Origin: GWC2-37-8 sp964485555
Lineage (GTDB): Bacteria; Patescibacteriota; Minisyncoccia; Moranbacterales; GWC2-37-73
Direction of reading: 5' to 3'
DNA: 20,057 nt
NCBI GenBank assembly: GCA_964485555.1
Contig: CAZAJN010000016.1
Coordinates: 1-20,057 of the forward strand
Part shown: positions 8,294 through 14,729 of the stretch, piece after piece
Numbering within the stretch: the first letter of the stretch is position 1
Layout of the letters: each line of letters begins with the position of its first letter
Notes under the pieces: generated by a model
Database searches by the model: none
Told to the model about the DNA's origin: nothing
The model's input: the letters and a program-made list of their open reading frames with translations, nothing else
Program-made: the position numbers and the translations under genes

Positions 8294-8465
8294 CCCATTT
8301 ATTGGTCAAAAAGAGCTCATTTGAGGCTTTAAATATCGCATATACAGACAGTCGGTTGTTGACAAGAGTTAATGTTAGGAGATATCCTACCAATAAGTCA
8401 TGAAAAAGGTCGCTTTTTGTGCTAAAATGTGGTATAAAAAAGCTGAACAGAGGGAAAAAAACGAC

Positions 8466-8482
8466 TTATCCACTTATGCACA
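8466..8482 (+). promoter_or_regulatory. Two overlapping DnaA boxes
   Basis: TTATCCACT (8466-8474, one mismatch to TTATNCACA) is followed by TTATGCACA (8474-8482, full match). They share one base, so the centres are 8 bp apart. A weak third match, TTGTTAACA, begins 11 bp further on at 8485. These are binding sites for DnaA, both for initiation and probably for dnaA autoregulation. Confidence 0.75.
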
Positions 8483-8531
8483 CATTGTTAACAGTTCCGG
8501 ACATGAACGGCTGGTACCTGTCTGAATGACA

Positions 8532-8540
8532 TGATATAAT
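8532..8540 (+). promoter_or_regulatory. Candidate dnaA promoter (extended -10)
   Basis: TGATATAAT is a perfect extended -10 element. No good -35 is visible 17-18 bp upstream, which extended -10 promoters tolerate. Transcription would begin near 8547 and leave a dnaA leader of about 145 bases. The DnaA boxes lie about 50 bp upstream, where bound DnaA could control it. A second extended -10 (TGCTAAAAT, 8420-8428) lies upstream of the boxes. Confidence 0.55.
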
Positions 8541-8690
8541 TTTGTTTACTAAGGACAGCTTGAATATTTCTCATCTGGTCCATTTCATATTGATATCTAT
8601 TGGAAAAAATCAAATCGTTTGTTTTTTAATTAAAAGTTCGAAAGAAAAAATTTAGATTGAGCCTGGCTCATTCAAATTTTTACTACAGGA

Positions 8691-10121
8691 ATGAATAATG
8701 CAGAACTTTGGCAAGCCGCACTTGGGGAAATAGAACTATCTATCTCTAAGGCTAATTTTAGTACTTGGTTTAAGAACACCACAATCCTTTCCAATGAAAA
8801 CGGCAAGGTTGTTATCGGTGTTCCGAACGGTTTTGCCAAAGAATGGCTGGAAAACAAATACAACACTTACATTTTCAGAGCGCTTAGGAATTTTCAAGAC
8901 GACATCAGGGAGATCAATTGTGTCATCTATAGCAGTGATCAGGCTCCGCAGGGGTCTTCCAATGAAGTTAAGCAAGATTCAGCTCCGCAGTCTCAACCTG
9001 TAGCAAATTACAACAATCAGCCTCAGCAATATCAAGCTCCGAACTACGCTCCAGCTCCAGTCAATCACCCGAATCAAGCTGTTCAAGCTGCTCAAGAAAA
9101 CAACATAAACCCACGCTACACTTTTGAAAATTTTATCATTGGTGAAAACAATGAACTTGCACGCGCGGCCTGCTACGCTGTTTCTCAGAACTTGGGAAAA
9201 ATATATAACCCGCTTTTTATTTATGGTGGAGTTGGTCTTGGAAAAACGCATCTCTTGCAGTCGATTGGAAATGAGATCTTGGCGCATGACAGCTCGCGCA
9301 GAATAAAATATATCACCTCTGAAAGATTTGCTAATGAGCTTATCGATTCAATCCGCAATCAGACGGTGAATGATTTCAAATCGGCCTATCAAGCAATTGA
9401 CCTGCTGATCATTGACGACGTGCAATTTTTAGCTGGCAAGGAAAAGACTCAGATTGAATTCTTCCATATTTTTAATGCCCTTTATCAGTTGAACAAGCAG
9501 ATTGTCATCAGTTCTGATCGCCCTCCGAAAGCCATTGCAACACTTGAAGACAGATTGAGATCTCGTTTTGAAGGGGGAATGATAGCTGACATCGGCAAAC
9601 CTGATCTTGAAACTCGCATCGCAATTTTGAAAACAAAAACTGCCGAAAAGAATTTTTATATGGACGAAGAGGCGCTAAGGTTTATTGCTGAGAATGTCAA
9701 AAATAATATCAGAGAATTGGAGGGAGCGCTAAATCGCATTATTGGAGCTTGTGAATTCAATAAGAAGTTGCCTACTTTGAAATTCGTCCAACAAGCCTTG
9801 CAGGAAATAATTTCAAGCGGAAAAAAGAAAGGCGTGCAGCCACAAAATGTGATTGATGCAATTGCGCAATATTTCAATATCTCAAACAAGGAGCTTATTG
9901 AAAAAGGACGAAAAAAGGAAATTGCTTATGCGCGCCATGTCGCCATGTACATCATGCGCAGTGAACTGGGCGCTTCCTATCCGAGCATTGGAACTTTGTT
10001 TGGTGGACGAGATCACACCACTGCCTTGCACGCTTATGAAAAAATAAACAAGGAAATGGAAACCGATGAGAAAGTTAGGGAAGACGTGGGGATCCTGAGA
10101 GAGCGAATATATGCAGTTTAG
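8691..10121 (+). CDS. dnaA: Chromosomal replication initiator DnaA
   Basis: 476 residues with the full four-domain layout. Domain I (1 to about 82) contains WFKNTTI. A Gln/Pro/Asn-rich linker covers about 84-138. The AAA+ domain has Walker A GGVGLGKTHLL (179-189), Walker B LLIIDDVQF (238-246) and LEDRLRSRFEGG (285-296). The C-terminal DNA-binding domain carries the DnaA signature GGRDHTTALHA (438-448). It binds DnaA boxes, melts the origin and recruits the helicase. The ATG at 8691 is preceded directly by AGGA, so the ribosome site is weak or unusually close. Boxes upstream (8466-8482) and downstream (10146-10165) suggest autoregulation. Confidence 0.99.
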   Translation: MNNAELWQAALGEIELSISKANFSTWFKNTTILSNENGKVVIGVPNGFAKEWLENKYNTYIFRALRNFQDDIREINCVIYSSDQAPQGSSNEVKQDSAPQSQPVANYNNQPQQYQAPNYAPAPVNHPNQAVQAAQENNINPRYTFENFIIGENNELARAACYAVSQNLGKIYNPLFIYGGVGLGKTHLLQSIGNEILAHDSSRRIKYITSERFANELIDSIRNQTVNDFKSAYQAIDLLIIDDVQFLAGKEKTQIEFFHIFNALYQLNKQIVISSDRPPKAIATLEDRLRSRFEGGMIADIGKPDLETRIAILKTKTAEKNFYMDEEALRFIAENVKNNIRELEGALNRIIGACEFNKKLPTLKFVQQALQEIISSGKKKGVQPQNVIDAIAQYFNISNKELIEKGRKKEIAYARHVAMYIMRSELGASYPSIGTLFGGRDHTTALHAYEKINKEMETDEKVREDVGILRERIYAV

Positions 10122-10140
10122 GCTTTAGATAAAGCTAAAC
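10116..10140 (+). other. Hairpin across the dnaA stop codon
   Basis: GTTTAG-G-CTTTA pairs with TAAAG-CTAAAC, giving an 11-bp stem with one bulged G and a tiny loop. It includes the dnaA TAG stop. No U-run follows, so it looks more like an mRNA-end or processing structure than a terminator. Confidence 0.45.
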
Positions 10141-10145
10141 ATGCT

Positions 10146-10165
10146 TGTGTATAATGTGTGCATAA
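10146..10165 (-). promoter_or_regulatory. Pair of consensus DnaA boxes between dnaA and dnaN
   Basis: On the minus strand TTATACACA (10154-10146) and TTATGCACA (10165-10157) both match TTATNCACA fully. Their spacing is 11 bp, about one helical turn, so two DnaA molecules would sit on the same face. TATAAT at 10150-10155 overlaps the first box and might be a dnaN -10 element. The location matches the downstream half of the Bacillus subtilis bipartite origin. Confidence 0.7.
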
Positions 10166-10217
10166 GTGTTATGATCCCCAATTTAATGCCACATAAAATC
10201 CTAAGAATATCAAACAT

Positions 10218-11366
10218 ATGAAACTGACCTGTACTCAAGAAAATTTCAAAAAAGCCATCTATAGCACGGAACGAGTTGTGGGAAAGCAGATCACGCTTCC
10301 GATTTTGGAAAACATTTTGCTCGAAACTGATCATGGAATGCTCAAGATAGCGGCTACCAATCTGGAAATTGGAGTTTTTTTGAAAATAGGTGCAAAGATT
10401 GAAGAAGAGGGAACAATAACAGTTCCAGCACGCCTTCTCAGCAACTTCGTGAATAATCTGCCAGCTGACGGGACAGTTTCATTGGTCGTGATTGACCAAA
10501 CCTTGCATATTGAAAGTGGCTCTTCTAAAGCTCAAATCAAGGGTTTGCAAGCTCAGGATTTCCCAATCATTCCAGAGATGGAGGGGGAATTCTTGTTTTC
10601 TTTGCCTGCTCAAGAGATGCGTGAAGCCATTCCGCGCTTGGCGATGTGCGTGTCAATGGACAGCACCCGCCCAGAACTTACAGGATTTAACGTTTTGCTT
10701 GATAAATTGGAGGTAAAATTAGCTGCTACAGACAGTTTTCGTCTAGCGGAGGCAGTTGTGACTTTGGTGAAGGATAATCCGCAGGCATACGATCTTTTTA
10801 TTGAAAAAACTGGCTCCATCATTGTGCCACTTAATACTTTTTCTGAAGTTTTCAGAGTTATAGGTAATGACACGCAGGAAATAAAAATCGGAATTGAGGA
10901 AAGCCAAATCTTTTTTCAAGTGGACAATGTCAGGATCGTTTCAAGGCTTATTAACGGCAAATATCCTCCATATCAACAAATTATTCCGGAATCTTTTGCA
11001 ACCAGGGTGGTTCTCGAAAAAGACTCTGTCTTGAGAGCAGTGAAGATCGCAGGCATTTTCACTCACAGTAAAGCTGGAGAGGTCAAATTTACAGTAAATC
11101 CTGAGGGTAAGGAAGTGTATGTCCAATCTCGGGCTGAAGAAGTTGGCGAGAATAAAACTATTTTGAATGCGCAAGTTGAAGGACCTGAACAGGAAGCGCT
11201 TTTTAATCCTCGCTACATGGTGGATGGACTTCAAGCAATGGGAACTTCACACATGGTTCTGCTCATGAACAGCGGATCTTCGCCAGCAGTCCTCCGAATG
11301 GTTCAGGGAGAAAAAAGGGAAGAAAATCTTTCATACACCTACATAATCATGCCGATCAAGAACTGA
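10218..11366 (+). CDS. dnaN: DNA polymerase III beta sliding clamp
   Basis: 382 residues, a normal length for the three-domain clamp. The N-terminus MKLTCTQENFKKAI, the block LPILENILLE, IAATNLEIG, the middle-domain DSFRLAEA and the C-terminal YTYIIMPIKN are all characteristic. The homodimer encircles DNA and tethers polymerases, including the PolA and the holoenzyme of the delta subunit encoded nearby. It follows dnaA by 96 bp, the conserved order. The ATG at 10218 has no clear ribosome-binding site. It ends in TGA at the expected family position, which shows that this organism uses TGA as a stop. Confidence 0.98.
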   Translation: MKLTCTQENFKKAIYSTERVVGKQITLPILENILLETDHGMLKIAATNLEIGVFLKIGAKIEEEGTITVPARLLSNFVNNLPADGTVSLVVIDQTLHIESGSSKAQIKGLQAQDFPIIPEMEGEFLFSLPAQEMREAIPRLAMCVSMDSTRPELTGFNVLLDKLEVKLAATDSFRLAEAVVTLVKDNPQAYDLFIEKTGSIIVPLNTFSEVFRVIGNDTQEIKIGIEESQIFFQVDNVRIVSRLINGKYPPYQQIIPESFATRVVLEKDSVLRAVKIAGIFTHSKAGEVKFTVNPEGKEVYVQSRAEEVGENKTILNAQVEGPEQEALFNPRYMVDGLQAMGTSHMVLLMNSGSSPAVLRMVQGEKREENLSYTYIIMPIKN

Positions 11367-11399
11367 CATAAAAATATAAGATAATTAATTTTTATGTCA
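11364..11399. repeat. Perfect 12-bp inverted repeat at the dnaN stop
   Basis: TGACATAAAAAT (11364-11375) and ATTTTTATGTCA (11388-11399) are exact complements around a 12-base loop. The left arm includes the dnaN stop codon. It is AT-rich with no following U-tract, so it is probably a 3'-end structure rather than a strong terminator. Confidence 0.6.
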
Positions 11400-11419
11400 T
11401 CCTGAACTTGTTTCAGGAT
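11399..11419. repeat. Palindromic repeat (ATCCTGAA hairpin)
   Basis: ATCCTGAA (11399-11406), loop CTTGT, TTCAGGAT (11412-11419). The TCATCCTGAA...TTCAGGATCT form resembles short dispersed intergenic hairpin repeats seen in many bacterial genomes. A related-looking TCATTCCTG hairpin occurs at 18434 in this window. Confidence 0.55.
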
Positions 11420-11455
11420 CTTCATGTCTTATTGCCCGTAAATTTATATGCTGAA

Positions 11456-11477
11456 GCCTGCCTACCGGTAGGCAGGC
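11456..11477. repeat. 22-bp perfect GC-rich palindrome
   Basis: The half-site GCCTGCCTACC is followed by its exact reverse complement, with no spacer (centre 11466/11467). It is GC-rich in an AT-rich gap. Similar CCTGCC...GGCAGG palindromes recur between genes in Patescibacteria genomes (recalled, not searched). Seven A's follow three bases later. Confidence 0.65.
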
Positions 11478-11518
11478 CGCAAAAAAACAATGTTACATAA
11501 GGTGTAAAAGTTATTCAA

Positions 11519-11806
11519 ATGAAGACTCTAGGATCCTTTATAAATAACAAAAACATCCAAGCCAGGCGCATGGTCATTGATCAGCAAAGCGTTTTTTATG
11601 TTTTTGGCTTGGTTATTAAGGCTGAATATGGCAGACTAGGGTCGGAAAACATTATGCCAGTGTTCTTTAAGGATAAGAAGATATTCATCAAGGCTACGGG
11701 CTCGACCTGGGCTAGTGAAATTTGGCTCAACAGGGGATATATAGTCAAAAAAGTGAATGAACAACTTGGAGGAGAAGAAATTATTGATCTGGCGATGTCC
11801 ACATAG
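11519..11806 (+). CDS. DUF721 / DciA-like protein, candidate replicative helicase loader
   Basis: 95 residues. The C-terminal half, IMPVFFKDKKIFIKATGSTW then ASEIWLNRGYIVKKVNEQLG, follows the DUF721 pattern: a strand pair ending in Val/Ala-x-Ser-x-x-Trp-Ala-x-Glu-Leu/Ile, then a helix with Asn-x-x-Leu-Gly. DciA proteins of this family load or help load DnaB helicase in bacteria lacking DnaC. In Actinobacteria dciA lies just after dnaA-dnaN-recF, matching this position after dnaN (recF is absent here). The protein is shorter than typical DciA, close to a bare DUF721 domain. The start ATG has AAGGTG about 14 bases upstream. Family recognition is by eye and the function is inferred. Confidence 0.6.
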   Translation: MKTLGSFINNKNIQARRMVIDQQSVFYVFGLVIKAEYGRLGSENIMPVFFKDKKIFIKATGSTWASEIWLNRGYIVKKVNEQLGGEEIIDLAMST

Positions 11807-11816
11807 TCAAAAGGTT

Positions 11817-11905
11817 CTATCAAAGTCTAAGTATTATTTTTTACTTGCCTTTCGTTCGCTTCGCTCACACGGAAGCCGTAAAAAACAATACGTAGACTTT
11901 GATAG
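11817..11905. repeat. Long near-perfect inverted repeat / hairpin between dciA-like gene and rpsT
   Basis: The 28-bp arms 11817-11844 and 11878-11905 are complementary except for two positions. The stem starts CTATCAAAGTCTA and ends TAGACTTTGATAG. The 33-base middle can extend the stem (GCCTTTCG with CGGAAGCC, one mismatch). It begins 10 bases after the upstream stop and is followed by five T's on the plus strand. It may therefore terminate the dnaA-dnaN-dciA transcript, or be a small non-coding palindromic element. Confidence 0.65.
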
Positions 11906-11922
11906 TTTTTCCTTACTCACTC

Positions 11923-11952
11923 TTGCCAAAGTAGATCATACGTGTTAATAAT
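11923..11952 (+). promoter_or_regulatory. Candidate rpsT promoter
   Basis: TTGCCA (11923-11928), an 18-bp spacer, then AATAAT (11947-11952): five of six matches in each box. It starts just after the long hairpin, consistent with a new transcription unit for rpsT with a leader of about 75 bases. Confidence 0.4.
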
Positions 11953-12033
11953 AGATAGAACAATATTTAAATTAATTTTATCGGATAAGCTTTTTCCTAA
12001 TGCTCTCAGGAATAGGTGAGTCCAAATAACCCC

Positions 12034-12306
12034 GTGCCAATCAAAAAATCTGCTAAAAAATACATGCGAGTCACTGATCGCAAGACTATCAAGAATAAGA
12101 TTGTGAAAGGTGTTTTCCGAAATGCTATCAAGAAGACTAATGAAAATATCGCTGCTGGAAGCATCAAGGAAGCTCAAGAATTCTTGAAAGCTGCCATCAA
12201 AGCTTTGGACAAAGCTGCACAAAAGAATGTTATCAAAAAAAATACCGCTGCTCGCAAGAAATCCCGTTTGAACGCTGCTGTAAAGAAACTTGCACTGAAG
12301 AAGTAA
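12034..12306 (+). CDS. rpsT: 30S ribosomal protein bS20
   Basis: 90 residues starting MPIKKSAKKYMRV from a GTG, with the Lys/Ala-rich helical body (KTIKNKIVKGVFRNAIKKT, then EAQEFLKAAIKALDKAAQ) and ending in NTAARKKSRLNAAVKKLALK. This is the typical bS20 pattern; the protein binds 16S rRNA early in assembly. Most bS20 proteins begin MPxxKSAKK, so I chose GTG 12034, although an upstream in-frame GTG at 12016 adds six residues. The AGGTGAG at 12014-12020 serves 12034 with a long spacing. GTG is a weak start for a ribosomal protein; bS20 in other bacteria also uses a weak start codon for autoregulation. It ends at a bidirectional terminator. Confidence 0.95.
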   Translation: MPIKKSAKKYMRVTDRKTIKNKIVKGVFRNAIKKTNENIAAGSIKEAQEFLKAAIKALDKAAQKNVIKKNTAARKKSRLNAAVKKLALKK

Positions 12307-12330
12307 AAATTTCGAAATCTTTGCATAATA

Positions 12331-12364
12331 AAAAATCAACGAATTTAATTCGTTGATTTTTTTT
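12331..12364. terminator. Bidirectional intrinsic terminator between rpsT and holA
   Basis: Arms AAAAATCAACGAATT and AATTCGTTGATTTTT form a long stem. The plus strand ends in eight T's, and the minus strand also presents a T-run. It lies between the convergent genes rpsT and holA and can end both transcripts. Confidence 0.85.
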
Positions 12365-12384
12365 GCTCCTTTTGAATGGAATGT

Positions 12385-13350
12385 TTATAAGGAAACAATG
12401 AACGTGTCCATGGCAAGAAGGGGGTCTACTTTTCCAGTTTTGGCATTTTGATCTATTTCAGCCAAGTCACGGAGCATCTGTTTTGTTTTTTCTTCAGAAA
12501 GGTTTCTGATTTGTGAGAGTGATTTTTGCACAACGTATGGATGGATGCCGGAAGCTTGAGCGATTTGCGGTGCACCGGTCATGCCTTGCCAATAGAAATC
12601 TCCAATCTTAAGAAGGGTTCTGATTTGGTAGGTGTACATCGAAAGAATGTAGAAAACATCTTCACCTTTAGCTATTTGTGCATGCAAAAGTTCTAAGGCT
12701 CGAGATTTGTTGCCGGAAGAAAGCGCTTCTATGGTTTCAAACATGGTTGAATCTATTTTTGATTTGACCAAGGTTGAGATGTCATCATTTCCTATTTCTC
12801 CTTTTGTTTTGAAACTTACAAGTTTTGTTATCTCATTATTGAGAACGTGAAGGTCATTCCCTGTGGCCGCTAGCAGCATGTTGAGTGCAGACCGCGAGAA
12901 AGTGGTCTCAGGAGAAAGTTTCTTGGCCAAATCTAGGGCCCAGTTGGTCAAGGCCATTCCCTCCAATGGTGCGAATTCCTGTTTTTTGGCTTGCAAGATC
13001 AGGAATTTGTAAAGAGCGCCATTTTTCTTGGGGGAGCCAGCTTCGAAAAAAATCACAATCGAATCAGCATCATCCTTGAGTTGCTTTTGAGATTTCAAAA
13101 ATACCAGCAGCTCTTTTTGCTGGTCAGTGGTTCCCTTGGTCATGGCATTTTTTACGACAACCAGCTGCTTGGAAGAAAAAAGTCCCTTGGCTGAAAGTAT
13201 TTCAGACAATGTTTTCATTGTGCCAGTTTCTCCATATTCAAGAACACTCAGGTCTGTGCCTGAGCTGTTCTTTGTGAAATATTGATTTTTAAGCTCACTG
13301 AGTTTCTCCTGAGAGCGGAAACTGTCAGCACCAAACAAAAATATTAACAT
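12385..13350 (-). CDS. holA: DNA polymerase III delta subunit
   Basis: About 321 residues starting MLIFLFGADSFRSQEKL, which matches the family's opening strand and Gly-x-Asp-x-x-x-x-x-Glu motif. The frame extends 16 codons further (to 13398), but those residues precede the natural domain start. Other family blocks are GLFSSKQLVVVKNA (equivalent of LF..RRlvvl.), NWALDLAKKLSP, then LNMLLAATGNDLHVLNNEI and the C-terminal DNA-binding collar with LLHAQIAKGEDVFYILSMYTYQ. Delta is the wrench that opens the beta clamp within the clamp loader, so it works with dnaN here. It is the last gene of the minus-strand series and faces rpsT across a shared terminator. Confidence 0.9.
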   Translation of the reverse strand: MLIFLFGADSFRSQEKLSELKNQYFTKNSSGTDLSVLEYGETGTMKTLSEILSAKGLFSSKQLVVVKNAMTKGTTDQQKELLVFLKSQKQLKDDADSIVIFFEAGSPKKNGALYKFLILQAKKQEFAPLEGMALTNWALDLAKKLSPETTFSRSALNMLLAATGNDLHVLNNEITKLVSFKTKGEIGNDDISTLVKSKIDSTMFETIEALSSGNKSRALELLHAQIAKGEDVFYILSMYTYQIRTLLKIGDFYWQGMTGAPQIAQASGIHPYVVQKSLSQIRNLSEEKTKQMLRDLAEIDQNAKTGKVDPLLAMDTFIVSL

Positions 13351-13514
13351 ATTTTTCAATAAACAATAATCAATAAACAAAATACAAGCAAATTTCAATA
13401 ACCAATATTCTCCCCTACGGGATAAGCTTGAAGCAAAAAATTATGAACGCTTGATTAGTGAATTTTGAAAGTTTGTTGTTTGCTTGGAATTTGTTATTTG
13501 ATATTTGTGATTTG
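13351..13514. repeat. Strand-biased low-complexity gap with imperfect inverted repeat
   Basis: The 5' part (13351-13416) is almost free of G (runs such as CAATAAACAATAATC, CAAGCAAATTTC). The 3' part (13452-13514) is almost free of C (GTTTGTTGTTTGCTTGG, TTTGTTATTTG). The two halves are loosely complementary, so the transcript could fold into a long irregular hairpin. The gap lies between the DUF3048 gene and holA. No coding signal is seen. Confidence 0.4.
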
Positions 13515-14615
13515 CTAAGCCGCTGGTGTCCATCGCAAAGCTTGACCTGGATCAATGATGTCTACCCAGATCTGACCGGGAACAAATTTGATTTCTTGTC
13601 CTTGTTCATCCAAAAAGAAAAGCTTGCTGTCGATTTTGTTTCTATCCTTTCTCCAAGTTCCTTTGTATTGCTGTCCGTTCATGTAGAAAAATGCGCTTCC
13701 GGAATCAGCTTGATCATACCATGGATCTCCGATTTGAACGTTGGCATATTGTTCTCCAACTTTGATTGGAGCAGCATCAGCAATCATGACAACTACATTC
13801 TTAGGAGCAATTCTTTTCTTATTGCTTCTATCGGTATCAGCTACGCTTCCCCAAGTTCTCAAATATGAGTTGCTAGCTTTGTCATAGTCATATTCAACAT
13901 CATATGGCTTTGCAAAAGCTACACGAAGATTTCCGCCACTAGGACGTTGATCAATGGAAGCTTCGGCTTGATGGGGGTATCCCACAAACTTGTTTTCTTT
14001 GCTGTATCCATAGTTCTCAGCGCCTTTCAACAGGTCAGCAAATTTTGCATATCCAGTGTCCACTCCGCGCATGTTACCCTCCCTTGTTTTCCTAAAGCAA
14101 TATTGACCGGCGGATTTTCCTGCGTCGTTGTTGCAGTTCATGTCATCAATAATGCCACTGTTCAATACATCCTTGAATTGTTCGATGTCAGCTCGTCCCC
14201 AGTGGACATAGATGGAATCCAGGCTTTTTGCCAAATGAACGAAATCATGACGTGCACTTCTGAGCGAACCAACTTCTTCAGGATAATTGCATCCATACAC
14301 TCCCATAAGGCGGGTTATTCCTCCATATACAGCCACCATTTCAAATGTCATGTCTGATTCAGAAAGTCCTGCTAACGGTCTAGCATCAACATCGGCGGGT
14401 TGCATCACAGAAAAATTGCGACGATTCCAGTTTTCGCAGGCCAGTCCTGTGATAGGATTAACATCTCCAGAATTTGCTGGGGTTGAACTTTCTTTTACTC
14501 CGTTGACTTGGATTTGCTTCACGCTGGAGGCTTTTTTGTCTTTGGTAAAAAATACAATTCCTCCTGCAATAATTGCAGCAACCAAAACGATCAAACCGAT
14601 TTGTTTCCGATTCAT
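13515..14615 (-). CDS. DUF3048 (YerB-like) domain protein, membrane-anchored
   Basis: 366 residues with one N-terminal membrane helix (about 5-23, IGLIVLVAAIIAGGIVFF) and a Lys/Ser/Thr linker, then a DUF3048 domain. Visible landmarks are NPITGLACEN (about 53-62), ARPLAGLSESDMTFE, YGGITRLMGVYG, EEVGSLRSARHDFVHLAKSL and SIYVHWG. The C-terminal part has IGDPWYDQADSGSAFFY, then YKGTWRKD and FVPGQIWVDII. YerB of Bacillus subtilis is an uncharacterised lipoprotein. Here there is no lipobox cysteine, so a signal anchor is likelier, with the domain outside the membrane. The function is unknown. It stands between mutM and holA with AT-rich repeat-bearing gaps on both sides, so it may be its own transcription unit. 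Confidence 0.85.
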   Translation of the reverse strand: MNRKQIGLIVLVAAIIAGGIVFFTKDKKASSVKQIQVNGVKESSTPANSGDVNPITGLACENWNRRNFSVMQPADVDARPLAGLSESDMTFEMVAVYGGITRLMGVYGCNYPEEVGSLRSARHDFVHLAKSLDSIYVHWGRADIEQFKDVLNSGIIDDMNCNNDAGKSAGQYCFRKTREGNMRGVDTGYAKFADLLKGAENYGYSKENKFVGYPHQAEASIDQRPSGGNLRVAFAKPYDVEYDYDKASNSYLRTWGSVADTDRSNKKRIAPKNVVVMIADAAPIKVGEQYANVQIGDPWYDQADSGSAFFYMNGQQYKGTWRKDRNKIDSKLFFLDEQGQEIKFVPGQIWVDIIDPGQALRWTPAA

Positions 14616-14627
14616 TTTTTAAGTTCT

Positions 14628-14715
14628 ACAAAATTACAAAATAAATACAAAATTACAAATGTACAAATATGCTTAGTTTTTTGTACTTTTGTAATGTAAA
14701 AAATTTGTACTTTTG
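14628..14715. repeat. Tandem and inverted AT-rich repeats between mutM and the DUF3048 gene
   Basis: ACAAAATTACAAA occurs at 14628-14640 and 14647-14659, a period of 19. TTTGTACTTTTG occurs at 14680-14691 and 14704-14715, a period of 24. The two pairs are roughly complementary (ACAAA with TTTGT), and TGTACAAA at 14660 pairs with TTTGTACT. The whole can fold into a long imperfect hairpin. It could act as a 3' end or a leader structure. Confidence 0.5.
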
Positions 14716-14729
14716 AAGAGTGATTAAAT

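Larger units (their letters stand above)
8193..8690. other. Putative origin of replication (oriC), rpmH-dnaA intergenic region
   Basis: A 498-bp gene-free stretch between divergent rpmH and dnaA. It contains two adjacent DnaA boxes (8466-8482), a weaker third match at 8485-8493, promoters facing both ways, and a very AT-rich run (about 8595-8656, including TTTTTTAATTAAAA) that could be the unwinding element. The position beside dnaA and the boxes follow the usual bacterial oriC pattern. The exact unwinding site is inference. A 60-codon minus-strand frame at 8211-8393 overlaps the rpmH promoter and is not credible as a gene. Confidence 0.7.

Noticed and set aside
8211..8393. 60-codon minus-strand frame upstream of rpmH
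   Set aside because: It overlaps the candidate rpmH promoter and origin region, has no ribosome site and resembles nothing known.
8487..8494. TGTTAACA palindrome beside the DnaA boxes as a separate operator
   Set aside because: It is only eight bases, expected often by chance in AT-rich DNA; noted only as part of a weak third DnaA-box match.
10218..11366. Alternative genetic code with UGA read as glycine
   Set aside because: dnaN ends in TGA at the normal family length after the usual C-terminal strand, so TGA is a stop here.
14628..14715. Possible CRISPR-like array
   Set aside because: There are only two copies of each unit, with spacers of 6 and 12 bases, AT-rich low-complexity sequence and no cas genes.
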